A DNA stretch of 64,000 nt, from positions 29,997 through 93,996 of the forward strand of contig RDOA01000001.1 in assembly GCA_011364925.1 (NCBI GenBank), in the 5' to 3' direction. Of the stretch, positions 48,751 to 57,416 are shown one piece after another (positions within the stretch are counted from its first letter, which is position 1; each line of letters begins with the position of its first letter). The DNA is from Promethearchaeota archaeon (lineage in GTDB: Archaea > Asgardarchaeota > Lokiarchaeia > Sigyniarchaeales > SOKP01). The notes under the pieces were generated by a model. It was not told the origin of the DNA. It did not search any database and worked only from the letters and a program-made list of their open reading frames with translations. A program made the position numbers and the translations under genes.

Positions 48751-50055
48751 TCACTGTTTTGGGGGATTTACACACCAAATATAATGATCCTCCTCAATTT
48801 TTATCTTATGAGGCAAATCAAATTCACATTCCTTAGTTCGCACATCTGAGGAGCAGCGAGGGTGAAAAGTACATCCCGTAGGTGGGGTTATAGGGCTTGG
48901 AACTTCACCGCGAATAATAAACTTTATATCCCTATTTTTCATGTCTACTTCGGATCTCGACGCTAATAGCGCTCGGGTGTAAGGATGCGTGGGTTTCGAA
49001 AAAATTTGTTCGGTATCCCCAATTTCAACGATCTGACCGAGATACATAACTGCGATTCGATCAGCAATATGATTTACTGCAGCTAAATTGTGTGTAATAA
49101 ATAAATACCCATAACCGTAATTTTTCTGTAATCTTTTTAATAAGTTTAGGATTTGTGCTTGTACTGATACATCAAGGGCAGATGTTGGTTCGTCAAGAAT
49201 TATAAGTTCTGGATTGGTTGCGAGTGCTCGAGCAATAACAATTCTTTGCTTTTGGCCACCTGAAAATTCATGTGGATAGCGATCCATATGTTCTCGCTTC
49301 AAGGCAACCTCTTTCATTAATCCTAAAACTCTTTTTCTTAGTTCATCTTTTTTAGTGATGCCTAACAAGTTTTTCAGAGGTTCAGCAATAATCTCAAATA
49401 CTTTTAAGCGAGGATTTAAAGAAGCATCTGGATCCTGATAAACAATTTGAATTTTCTGTCTTAAATTAGATGGATATTTACGATGAATTGCCCTGTCTTG
49501 GAATCGAATATTTCCATCAGTTTTCTTTACTAAACCTAAAATCGAAAGAGCTACCGTTGTTTTCCCACAACCGCTTTCTCCGACTAATCCAAGGGTTTGA
49601 CCTGAATTAATTTCAAAAGATATACCATTAACAGCTTTAATGACCCCTATTTGTCTTCTAAACATTCCTCCAATGAGAGGATAAAAAACTTTCAAATCCT
49701 TAACATCTAATAGATTCTTCCCTCTTTCAAGAGTTTTCATTTGACCAAATTTATCAACTCTAAGAACATTAAATCTAATATATCTAACAGCAAAACTCGT
49801 AATAATTCGTATTAGAAGATAAATTAGCCAAAAATTAGTTAAGAAAATTTCTGGTAGAGGAAAGAAGATAAAAAGAATACCTGAAATTGATGAAATAAAA
49901 TATAAATGAACTTTTACCCTAACTAATTGGGATCTAGCATCCGATTTAATGATAAAAAACGAAAGAAAAAATCCTATCCAAAAAAGAAGTAAAAAAACAA
50001 TTATAAATACGTTTAAATCAAAGATGTTAAAGATATAATTATATTGAAAAATCAT
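48751..50055 (-). CDS. Oligopeptide ABC ATPase (DppF-like) with N-terminal membrane segment, Opp2
   Basis: The 434-residue counterpart of the Opp1 DppF-like protein. About 110 N-terminal residues form hydrophobic helices with the conserved DARSQLVRVK loop. The ATPase has Walker A GESGCGKTT, signature FSGGQKQR, Walker B LIILDEP and a C-terminal FHPRC-type oligo_HPY motif. It is the last gene of the leftward Opp2 operon and follows the 980-residue ATPase by 27 bases. A T-rich, non-coding stretch separates it from the M24-fold gene promoter. Confidence 0.93.
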   Translation of the reverse strand: MIFQYNYIFNIFDLNVFIIVFLLLFWIGFFLSFFIIKSDARSQLVRVKVHLYFISSISGILFIFFPLPEIFLTNFWLIYLLIRIITSFAVRYIRFNVLRVDKFGQMKTLERGKNLLDVKDLKVFYPLIGGMFRRQIGVIKAVNGISFEINSGQTLGLVGESGCGKTTVALSILGLVKKTDGNIRFQDRAIHRKYPSNLRQKIQIVYQDPDASLNPRLKVFEIIAEPLKNLLGITKKDELRKRVLGLMKEVALKREHMDRYPHEFSGGQKQRIVIARALATNPELIILDEPTSALDVSVQAQILNLLKRLQKNYGYGYLFITHNLAAVNHIADRIAVMYLGQIVEIGDTEQIFSKPTHPYTRALLASRSEVDMKNRDIKFIIRGEVPSPITPPTGCTFHPRCSSDVRTKECEFDLPHKIKIEEDHYIWCVNPPKQ

Positions 50056-50082
50056 ACTCGTTCACTCTATTCTATTTCTTTT

Positions 50083-53025
50083 TTAATTCTTCTTATTAAA
50101 CGGTACCTCGTCTTTATATTGAGGATCATAAAGATGGCAAGCCACGAAATACTCTGGTTCAACTTCTATGCTTTTCGGTATTATAGAATTACATGGTTTA
50201 AAGCGATATTGACAACGAGGGTGAAATCGACATCCTGAGGGGGGATATATTAGATTTGGCACGAGTCCAGGGATAACTTCAAGTTCCTCTTTCTTTTTTC
50301 CTATAACAGGTATCGACGCAATAAGACCCTTTGTATACGGATGAGATGGGCTCTCGAAGATTCTATAAACATCTCCATATTCAACTATAAACCCACTATA
50401 CATAACTGCGACTCTATCACACATTTTTGATATGATTCCAAGATCATGCGTGATAAAAAGAATTGAGGTATTGTATTTTTGCTTAAGATTCTTCATTAAT
50501 TGAAGAATTTGATTCTGGATTGTTACATCCAATGCGGTTGTAGGCTCATCTGCGATTAATAATTTAGGACTACACGCAAGCGCCATAGCAACTTGAATTC
50601 TTTGGCGCATCCCCCCACTTAATTCGTGGGGATATAGGTTATAAACGCGTCCTGGGGCGGGAATGTTAAGGTCTCTTAGTAATTGCTCACTCAACTCTCG
50701 AGCAATACTGTATATACTTTCGTCGGGATGTTTCATTGCTTCGACGAGAAGTTCATTTTCCATGTGTAGGAGAAATACTTCCGAGATCTGTCTACCTACT
50801 TTAAAAACTGGATTTAGAGAATTAAGAGGGTCTTGAAATATCATCGTGATCTTGTTTCCGCGATAACTTAATATTTCCTTTTCAGATTTTTGGAGTAAAT
50901 TTTCACCTTCAAATATCACTCTTCCACTCTCAATTTTCCCGGGAGGTCGAACGACCTGAAGTATAGATAAAGCAGTAACTGATTTCCCACAACCTGTTTC
51001 TCCTACAAGGCCAAGAGTTTCCCCTTCATAAATTTTAAAAGAAACTCCTTCTACTGCGCGTACAACTCCTTCTTCACTGTAGAAATAAGTCGTTAGACCA
51101 TTCACATCCAAGATAACTTTTCTTTCTTCAATCTTTATAGGTTGAACTTGAGTTTCCGCCACTGAAGTTAATATTTTTTGGCTTTTTCTCATTTCTTCCT
51201 TGAAGTATTCTGGACGGAACTTAACTCTTAAAGAAACGGCAAAAGAAATGAGAAATATAAATATATCGATAATAAGATGCACACGTATGTCCTGAACATT
51301 AAAATGATAATTTGGTAAAATTCTTAGAAAGACACTTGACAAGATTTCAATAATAATTATACCTACGAAAAATGTGATAATTTCAACACTGAACACGAAA
51401 TTTAAGGAGCGTCTAAACTTTTTATTATAAAGCTTCATAACGATAACTGACCCAATAACGATGTCTATAGCTAGAATAAGAAGATCGTTTAGAAGATTAT
51501 TACCAAAGTTATAGACGAACAATAATTTAAGTGGTAAATTTATAATCAACCATAATGAATTAATAACAACTGCCTTTCTAAGAGAAGCGTCAAAATCTCT
51601 TTTACTTGAAAGCCATTTCGTAATATATACTCCTAATAGAAAAGTCGTAATCAAAAAAACTATTATAGAGAAAAAATCAGAACTGATGGTTTTGTAGATA
51701 CCTGTAAAAAAATAATAATAAATAAAGAAGAGCGGAACTACCCAGACCCAAAGTAGAACTATTCCACCAAAGTAACTGGAATCTCTAAGAAATTTTTTAG
51801 AGATCTGGTTCTCGCTAGGGATAAGTCTGTTAAAAATGAAATTAATGGAAATGTCGATAAGAATCATAAAAAAAGCAAACTGAACACTAAGAGTAAATAT
51901 ATCAAAAACAGGACTTAAGTTAGGTAATAATTGTAATAAATTAATGAATACAATGACCAAAACGACGATCCACAGAAGTCCTACGATGATATACTTGTAT
52001 ATCTTTCTGTTTCTTCTTGTCGGATGAGCGTTTTCGTCTAAAAAACGAAATTTTCTAAGTTTTTTCAATATAAAGAAGTAAATATTATTAGAAACACTTT
52101 CTGCAAGATAAACAATATTTTCTTGCTCGTTATAACTAACATCAAGATCTTGAGCGCCTACTACAGAATCCTTTTCTTTAAATTGCTGAATTTGTAACGA
52201 TTTGTCGTTCTCTTTCATTACCGCTTCTAGAATCTTTTTCTTACTTCTTATAGCTGCTTCTGGTAAAAATTTAGTTCGTAATAGATTGAAATAACTCACA
52301 ATAAATACACCCAAGATAATTACAATTATCACACGAAGGTCTTGTTTTATAATAGTTAATCCGAAGAGGCGAGATAAATACATTTCAAAAATTATAAATT
52401 GAACGAACCAGATCCCAAACGAGATGATTCCACTTGCGATCAATGAATTTCTAAGTTCAATGTTTGGAATTTGTTTCTCAATAGGTTTAGCTTTGTTAAT
52501 TAAATAGGTTAGTACTATAAGAAGAAGGACGGTTAAAAAAGCCGTGAAAACCCCAATATATAACATATCGTAATTCGCATACTTTATATCCCATACCAAG
52601 TGAAGTCCTAATATCTCAAACGAGAGAAATACTGCTGCTATACTCCAAACTACACCATCTATTATTAAGAATTTTTTTTTGTGTCTTTTAAATAATAGAT
52701 CGCCATCTTTGGAAGAAAATGATTTGTTAAATATTCTAAAAAAGGCTTTGTATAGGGGAAAATATATGGTTATTACTATTGCAAAAAAGAGATAATAGTT
52801 ATTCAAATATCCAATTATCGGATAATAATATTCTATACTTTCAATAACAGCTCCGATGCCGTATATAGTGCCAAAGACTATTATTAAGCTTAAAACTAAG
52901 CTTTTTGTATTTGTTAGTATCCTTTTATCCTTTGGGAGTAGTTTATTTATTAAACTAATAATCAAGCTTAATATTAACAAAATGACAACATCTTCAACCA
53001 GAAGAAATCGATAATTAAAAGCCAT
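50083..53025 (-). CDS. Oligopeptide ABC ATPase (DppD-like) with two N-terminal membrane modules, Opp2
   Basis: A 980-residue fusion, about three times normal DppD length. Residues 1 to about 290 form a membrane module clearly related to that of the Opp1 ATPase (shared GIISFGIW and QDLR segments and RTKFLPEA end). Residues about 340-620 form a second module with the same end pattern (QDIRVH..., RVKFRPEYF). The ATPase follows from about 635: Walker A GETGCGKS, signature LSGGMRQR, Walker B LLIADEP and FHPRCQYRFKPC. About a dozen or more hydrophobic helices are visible. This looks like tandem duplication of the membrane module. Function of the modules is unknown. Confidence 0.92.
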   Translation of the reverse strand: MAFNYRFLLVEDVVILLILSLIISLINKLLPKDKRILTNTKSLVLSLIIVFGTIYGIGAVIESIEYYYPIIGYLNNYYLFFAIVITIYFPLYKAFFRIFNKSFSSKDGDLLFKRHKKKFLIIDGVVWSIAAVFLSFEILGLHLVWDIKYANYDMLYIGVFTAFLTVLLLIVLTYLINKAKPIEKQIPNIELRNSLIASGIISFGIWFVQFIIFEMYLSRLFGLTIIKQDLRVIIVIILGVFIVSYFNLLRTKFLPEAAIRSKKKILEAVMKENDKSLQIQQFKEKDSVVGAQDLDVSYNEQENIVYLAESVSNNIYFFILKKLRKFRFLDENAHPTRRNRKIYKYIIVGLLWIVVLVIVFINLLQLLPNLSPVFDIFTLSVQFAFFMILIDISINFIFNRLIPSENQISKKFLRDSSYFGGIVLLWVWVVPLFFIYYYFFTGIYKTISSDFFSIIVFLITTFLLGVYITKWLSSKRDFDASLRKAVVINSLWLIINLPLKLLFVYNFGNNLLNDLLILAIDIVIGSVIVMKLYNKKFRRSLNFVFSVEIITFFVGIIIIEILSSVFLRILPNYHFNVQDIRVHLIIDIFIFLISFAVSLRVKFRPEYFKEEMRKSQKILTSVAETQVQPIKIEERKVILDVNGLTTYFYSEEGVVRAVEGVSFKIYEGETLGLVGETGCGKSVTALSILQVVRPPGKIESGRVIFEGENLLQKSEKEILSYRGNKITMIFQDPLNSLNPVFKVGRQISEVFLLHMENELLVEAMKHPDESIYSIARELSEQLLRDLNIPAPGRVYNLYPHELSGGMRQRIQVAMALACSPKLLIADEPTTALDVTIQNQILQLMKNLKQKYNTSILFITHDLGIISKMCDRVAVMYSGFIVEYGDVYRIFESPSHPYTKGLIASIPVIGKKKEELEVIPGLVPNLIYPPSGCRFHPRCQYRFKPCNSIIPKSIEVEPEYFVACHLYDPQYKDEVPFNKKN

Positions 53026-53058
53026 AGAATTAATCCTTTTTTAACGTATTTTTATTTT

Positions 53059-54042
53059 TTATATATGTAATCGTGGATCTAATGCATCTCTCAATCCATC
53101 ACCAATTAGTATACATCCAATTGCGGTAATTCCTATGAACAATCCAGGCCAAAGAGATGCTCCTGGAGTATTGAAATGACCTTGAGCATACATGATATCT
53201 GCTCCCCAATTAGCTACTCGTGGGTCCCCCAAGCCTATAAAAGCAAGACCTGCTAGACCTATTACAGTAATACCCATTGCTCCAAAAAAGGATATAATAA
53301 TGGGAGAAATTGTATTTGGAAAAATATGTTTAAACATTACCCTAAATTTATCTCCACCACTACTTATTGCAGCTCTAACATAATCGTTTTGTTTTACTTG
53401 TAAAACTAAAGATCGCATAAATCTAATGTTAAAAGGTATAAAAAGAACGCCATAAATTCCAAGAACGCTATACAAATTTTTTCCAACCAAAGGAGCAAGA
53501 ACTATAACAATTATCAACATTGGTAAACTTAGGAATATATCACAGACACGCATAATGATAGTATCAACCCAACCTCCAAAATATCCCGAAATTGTTCCAA
53601 ATAAAATTCCTCCACCTATAGAAATTGCAACTGGGAACACTGCTGCTTGTAAAGTTGTCCTAGCTCCCCAGAGCAATCTCCCAAGAATATCCCATCCATA
53701 TTGCGTCGTACCTAACGGGTGTTCTGGTGATGGCGGTTGAAACGCTGCTTCTCCGGGATAAAGCGGTGGAGTTACATTCTCTAAAGTAAGTTCAGTAAGC
53801 CAGGGAGCATAAACGGCTATAAACGCTACAATTAAAACCATCAAAAAACCAACCAATGTTAATGGTGTAAGAAGTCGACGGAATAGTCTCCTCTTTGATT
53901 TTATTTTTTCAATCTGATATTCTCGAGCAGAAAACTCAGGATTTCGCCAACCAGGCATTAAATAAAATTTGATTAGATTTTTTGTGCTACTCTTCTTTCT
54001 TGAAAATTCTTCAATTTTTTCTTCTTCGCTATAAACTTGCAT
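53059..54042 (-). CDS. ABC transporter permease, DppC/OppC-like, Opp2
   Basis: The permease shares with its Opp1 paralogue the PGWRNPEFSAREYQIEKIKSK-like N-terminal segment, the HPLGTTQYGWDILGRLLWGA motif and the EAA loop AISSGGDKFRVMFKHIFPN. It ends RDALDPRLHI. ATG 54042 is chosen because GTGAT lies seven bases upstream; a GTG at 54054 is the alternative. It lies between the DppB-like gene (25 bases upstream, measured from the chosen start) and the fused ATPase. Confidence 0.94.
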   Translation of the reverse strand: MQVYSEEEKIEEFSRKKSSTKNLIKFYLMPGWRNPEFSAREYQIEKIKSKRRLFRRLLTPLTLVGFLMVLIVAFIAVYAPWLTELTLENVTPPLYPGEAAFQPPSPEHPLGTTQYGWDILGRLLWGARTTLQAAVFPVAISIGGGILFGTISGYFGGWVDTIIMRVCDIFLSLPMLIIVIVLAPLVGKNLYSVLGIYGVLFIPFNIRFMRSLVLQVKQNDYVRAAISSGGDKFRVMFKHIFPNTISPIIISFFGAMGITVIGLAGLAFIGLGDPRVANWGADIMYAQGHFNTPGASLWPGLFIGITAIGCILIGDGLRDALDPRLHI

Positions 54043-54067
54043 TATCCATATCACGCTCTATAAATCA

Positions 54068-55138
54068 TTAATTATAAGTTATCCTCGGATCGATAATTGT
54101 ATATATAACATCAGTAGCTAATGTTCCTCCAATTATAATTAAACACGAACATACTAAAAATCCATTAATAACTAAATAATCACCTAAAAATACAGCCCGA
54201 ACAAAGTAATATCCAAATCCTAAATACTGAAAAGTTGCTTCTAAGAAAATAGATCCTAAAAGTGAAGTTGTTATCGTGGTTATTATGAGATTACTTGAAG
54301 GAATTAAAGCATTCCGTAGAGCGTGAGAGTTGACGATCCTTTTTTCCGGAACTCCCTTAGCTCGCGCTGTCCGAATATAATCCTGATCCATAACATCTAG
54401 CATACTAGATCGAGTTTGTCTGGTGATACCGGCCAAAGAAGCGAAAGATATGCAAATTACTGGAATAAGTAAATGGAGGACGGTATCAAAAAAGAATCTT
54501 GGGTCGTTATTTAAAATAGAATCAATAAGGCGAAATCCAGTATAATATTCACCGTTTAATTCAAGTCCAGATGTATTCGAAAACATAATCGGGATTTGAA
54601 TTTCATTATATGTAAATCCTTTTAGAAAATCGCCAAAAAATAGTTGCAAGAGGTTACCAATAAAAAATATTGGAAATCCAGCACCTAGAACAGCAAGAAA
54701 ACGAATAGAGGTATCTTTTAATTTATCCTTGTTCGTTGAGGACACAACACCAAGCTTAACAGCTAGGATAGGTACTATAATTATCGGAACTATCATTAAT
54801 TCAAGCGTTTTAGGAAAAACCAAACTGAAAACATCGACTACAGGGGTACCTCGCATAATAATATAGGAATCACCCCAGTTTCCCGTGAAAAAATTTTGAA
54901 GATAAATAACTAACTGAACAAATACTGGTTTGTCATATCCCATTCTTCTCTCCTCCTCTTCAATCATTCTCTGGATTTGTTCAACATTTTCACCTACTGC
55001 ATTCCGTACTATGACGGGGAACACGTTCATGGATTTTGATAAAAGAAAAGTGAGTATTAAAACTATGAGTAATATTGGAACCATCATAAATATACGCTTG
55101 ACAATATATTTAATCATATTCTGAGATTGACGAGCCAT
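54068..55138 (-). CDS. ABC transporter permease, DppB/OppB-like, Opp2
   Basis: The 356-residue permease begins MIKYIVKRIFMMVPILLIV after a short cytoplasmic stretch and contains FFTGNWGDS and the EAA loop DYIRTARAKGVPEKRIVNSHALRNALIP. It ends TIIDPRITYN. It has the same length as the Opp1 DppB-like protein, but differs in the first periplasmic loop, where a charged VEQIQRMIEEEERR helix is inserted. That loop is the most likely place for a change in substrate or partner. The gene follows the small membrane protein gene by 40 bases. Confidence 0.94.
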   Translation of the reverse strand: MARQSQNMIKYIVKRIFMMVPILLIVLILTFLLSKSMNVFPVIVRNAVGENVEQIQRMIEEEERRMGYDKPVFVQLVIYLQNFFTGNWGDSYIIMRGTPVVDVFSLVFPKTLELMIVPIIIVPILAVKLGVVSSTNKDKLKDTSIRFLAVLGAGFPIFFIGNLLQLFFGDFLKGFTYNEIQIPIMFSNTSGLELNGEYYTGFRLIDSILNNDPRFFFDTVLHLLIPVICISFASLAGITRQTRSSMLDVMDQDYIRTARAKGVPEKRIVNSHALRNALIPSSNLIITTITTSLLGSIFLEATFQYLGFGYYFVRAVFLGDYLVINGFLVCSCLIIIGGTLATDVIYTIIDPRITYN

Positions 55139-55178
55139 ACTTTCTTCCTTCTCAAATTATATATTTACTTTTATCCAT

Positions 55179-55703
55179 TTATTTCGAATATTTTTCTTTT
55201 TTTCGTTCTACTGATTGTTTTAATTTCATACCTAATAAAGAACCACTTAGAGTTAATCCGATTAAGATTAAAATGTTAAGATATCCCTCGATATGAGCAA
55301 ATTGCAAAACAAAGGGCTCCAAACTGAACCCAAACATAACAAAATAAAATATAAACCCTTCCACGATTATAGTAGGAATTAACCAAATCGATGCTCTAAT
55401 TCCATAATGAGGAATGTCTTCCTTGTAGGTCAATATAAAACACACGATAAATACTAAAATTGCTCCTAGAAAAAAACTACGAATATAAGCAGTATAAGTC
55501 CATATTAAAATTGTCCTATTCATATCTAAAAAAGAAATCCAATTGCCATTCTCGTCTATAAGCATAGTATTTGCGATAATTCCATAGTATCCTAAAAGTA
55601 TTATTACATAACCTAATATAACGCCTCCTTGCCTACCCCAATTAACTTTAAAATGAGCAGGAAAATCCGTCTTATCTTGAAGTTCTTCTTCTTGAACCCT
55701 AAT
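55179..55703 (-). CDS. Four-helix membrane protein heading the Opp2 operon; start codon unclear
   Basis: A paralogue of the 29684 gene. The first ATG, 55565, would remove the first helix, yet in-frame sequence up to about 55697 aligns with the paralogue: VQEEELQ, the VNWGRQGG sequence and YVIILLGYYG. The codon aligned with the paralogue's ATG is AGG (55700-55698). ATT 55703 is next upstream, and the frame is closed by TGA 55724-55722. A GTG at 55725 would fit with one frameshift (MSNN...). So the gene either uses a non-standard start, has a one-base discrepancy, or is N-terminally truncated. The four helices are otherwise intact. Divergently placed next to thiolase 2's 3' end. Confidence 0.7.
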   Translation of the reverse strand: MRVQEEELQDKTDFPAHFKVNWGRQGGVILGYVIILLGYYGIIANTMLIDENGNWISFLDMNRTILIWTYTAYIRSFFLGAILVFIVCFILTYKEDIPHYGIRASIWLIPTIIVEGFIFYFVMFGFSLEPFVLQFAHIEGYLNILILIGLTLSGSLLGMKLKQSVERKKEKYSK

Positions 55704-55791
55704 AGGTTTATTAATTATTGCTCACTCAGTTTGGTTTAAACTCTATGATTCTATATTATTTTTTATCTTTATAAATGTTTGATTTGTAAAT

Positions 55792-55810
55792 GTTTAATGT
55801 ATATTTAAAC
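55792..55810. promoter_or_regulatory. Dyad before the Opp2 operon
   Basis: GTTTAA (55792-55797) and TTAAAC (55805-55810) are 6-base arms with a 7-base centre. The sequence ATGTTTAATG within it resembles the core of the operator-like sites at 44953 and 48602. It lies about 90 bases upstream of the proposed start of the small membrane protein. Confidence 0.4.
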
Positions 55811-55936
55811 TTTTTTTTGTTTAGTTCATTGTACTATCAAATATGTATGAATAAAATGTTGATGGAAACAAATCTATGTTGTATTCAAATCGTTCTTGTT
55901 AAGCATTAAATAAATTAAAAAAAATTTAAAGCGATT

Positions 55937-57214
55937 TTAGGCATCAAGATTTTCAATTATAGTTGCCACACCTTGTCCACCACCACAACAAGCATTAGCA
56001 ACACCATATTTTGCTTTATTGTCCTTTAGGATACGTGCTAAAGTGCCAGTAAGGCGAACCATTGTTGATGCTAGAGGGTGCCCGATAGCAGTTGATCCCC
56101 CCATTACGTTTACCTTCTCTTCTGGAATTTTAAACTTATCCATACAATTCAACGTAACGATGCAAAATGCCTCGTTAATCTCCCAAAAGTCGATATCTTC
56201 CGCTTTAAGATTAGCATATTCTAAAGCTTTACGCGTTGCGGGTACTGGACCTCTCCCCATGGTATGAGGATCTACACCTGCCCACCCTATAGAAACAATT
56301 CGTGCCATTGGTTCAAGTCCCCTTCTCTTAGCTTCTTCAGCTTCCATTAAAACTGCCGCAGTTGCTCCAGCGTTTAAAGGAGAAGAATTAGCAGCAGTTA
56401 TGACCCCTTCATCTGTCCCTTCTCTTTTAATATATCCTTCTTTTCCGCCATTTTTTTCTAAGAAAAATGGTTTGGTCAAACGAGGTAATTTTGATACTGT
56501 TTCTAATGTGGACTTTCTAGGGTTGATGTCCTTATCAACTATCATTTTCTCCTCTACGTTACCGGGTACATGACCTTCAATTGGAACTATTTCACCTTTA
56601 AACCACCCAGATTCTTGGTTTTCAATAGTTAGGTTATGGCTTCTCACTCCAAATTTGTCGAGATCTTCTTTCGTAAAGGTTGGGATTTCTTCTTCGTATA
56701 ATAGTTGAGCAGTATTTAGCATATTGAAAACATTAGCTAAATTCATCTCTGGTCGATAATATATGCTATTTTTATAAGCAACTTTTATATTGGGATCCGC
56801 ACCCTTTCCATATACTCTTGTCATATGTTCAAATCCAGTAGATAGAACAGTTTTACTGTTGCCTGTCATGATCTCCATGATTCCTACGTGCATCCCTGAG
56901 CCTGCTGACCCACATTGCCTATCAATGGAAAACGCGGGAACGCTATATGGGAACCCTGCCATAAAGAGGGGAATACGGCCTCCGTAAGTCCAATTTTCTA
57001 GTACTCCCGCAGCACATCCTACAGAGAACTCGTCGATGTCTTTTCTTTCGATTCCTTTATCTGCTAATCTTTTATCAAACATGTGCAACAAAAGCTGGGC
57101 TAATAGTTCATCTCCTCTAATTTCACCAAATACATCACTTTCAGGTTGATTTGGTCGAGATCGTGAGAATGCGGTGCGTGTGTAATCAATTAACCATACA
57201 TCTTTATTTTTCAC
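55937..57214 (-). CDS. Thiolase (acetyl-CoA C-acyltransferase family), copy 2
   Basis: The 425-residue paralogue of thiolase 1, with Cys101 in DRQCGSAGSGMH, WEINEAF, GGSTAIGHPLASTMVR and NACCGGGQG. Its catalytic set is complete. It is divergent from 3-hydroxyacyl-CoA dehydrogenase and could act with it in beta-oxidation or in reverse. The divergent promoter region (57215-57416) contains a motif shared with the alcohol dehydrogenase promoter. In the mirrored block structure this gene holds the same place next to Opp2 that thiolase 1 holds next to Opp1. ATG 57214 is the start. Confidence 0.93.
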   Translation of the reverse strand: MKNKDVWLIDYTRTAFSRSRPNQPESDVFGEIRGDELLAQLLLHMFDKRLADKGIERKDIDEFSVGCAAGVLENWTYGGRIPLFMAGFPYSVPAFSIDRQCGSAGSGMHVGIMEIMTGNSKTVLSTGFEHMTRVYGKGADPNIKVAYKNSIYYRPEMNLANVFNMLNTAQLLYEEEIPTFTKEDLDKFGVRSHNLTIENQESGWFKGEIVPIEGHVPGNVEEKMIVDKDINPRKSTLETVSKLPRLTKPFFLEKNGGKEGYIKREGTDEGVITAANSSPLNAGATAAVLMEAEEAKRRGLEPMARIVSIGWAGVDPHTMGRGPVPATRKALEYANLKAEDIDFWEINEAFCIVTLNCMDKFKIPEEKVNVMGGSTAIGHPLASTMVRLTGTLARILKDNKAKYGVANACCGGGQGVATIIENLDA

Positions 57215-57353
57215 TTCTAATCTTCACCAGTAATATATTTAAATCTACATTGTATATTATTTCTTTTAAATTTTGCCTAGGTTATATATGTGAAAATTCA
57301 CTATTTAGTAGCATAAAAGCTAGTATTTCATTAGAAGTGCTATTTTTAAAAAA

Positions 57354-57385
57354 CATTTTTAATGAGTGCTGTCTATTTATTGCAC
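57354..57385. promoter_or_regulatory. Operator-like site between thiolase 2 and 3-hydroxyacyl-CoA dehydrogenase
   Basis: The site contains TTTTTAATGAGTG and CTGTCTATTTATTGCAC. The segment CTATTTATTGCA and the TTTTTAAT flank are shared with 42763-42792, at nearly the same spacing. It lies 32 bases upstream of the dehydrogenase start and could control both divergent genes. Confidence 0.55.
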
Positions 57386-57416
57386 ATCATTAAAACTTAA
57401 AACAGAGTGATAAAAA

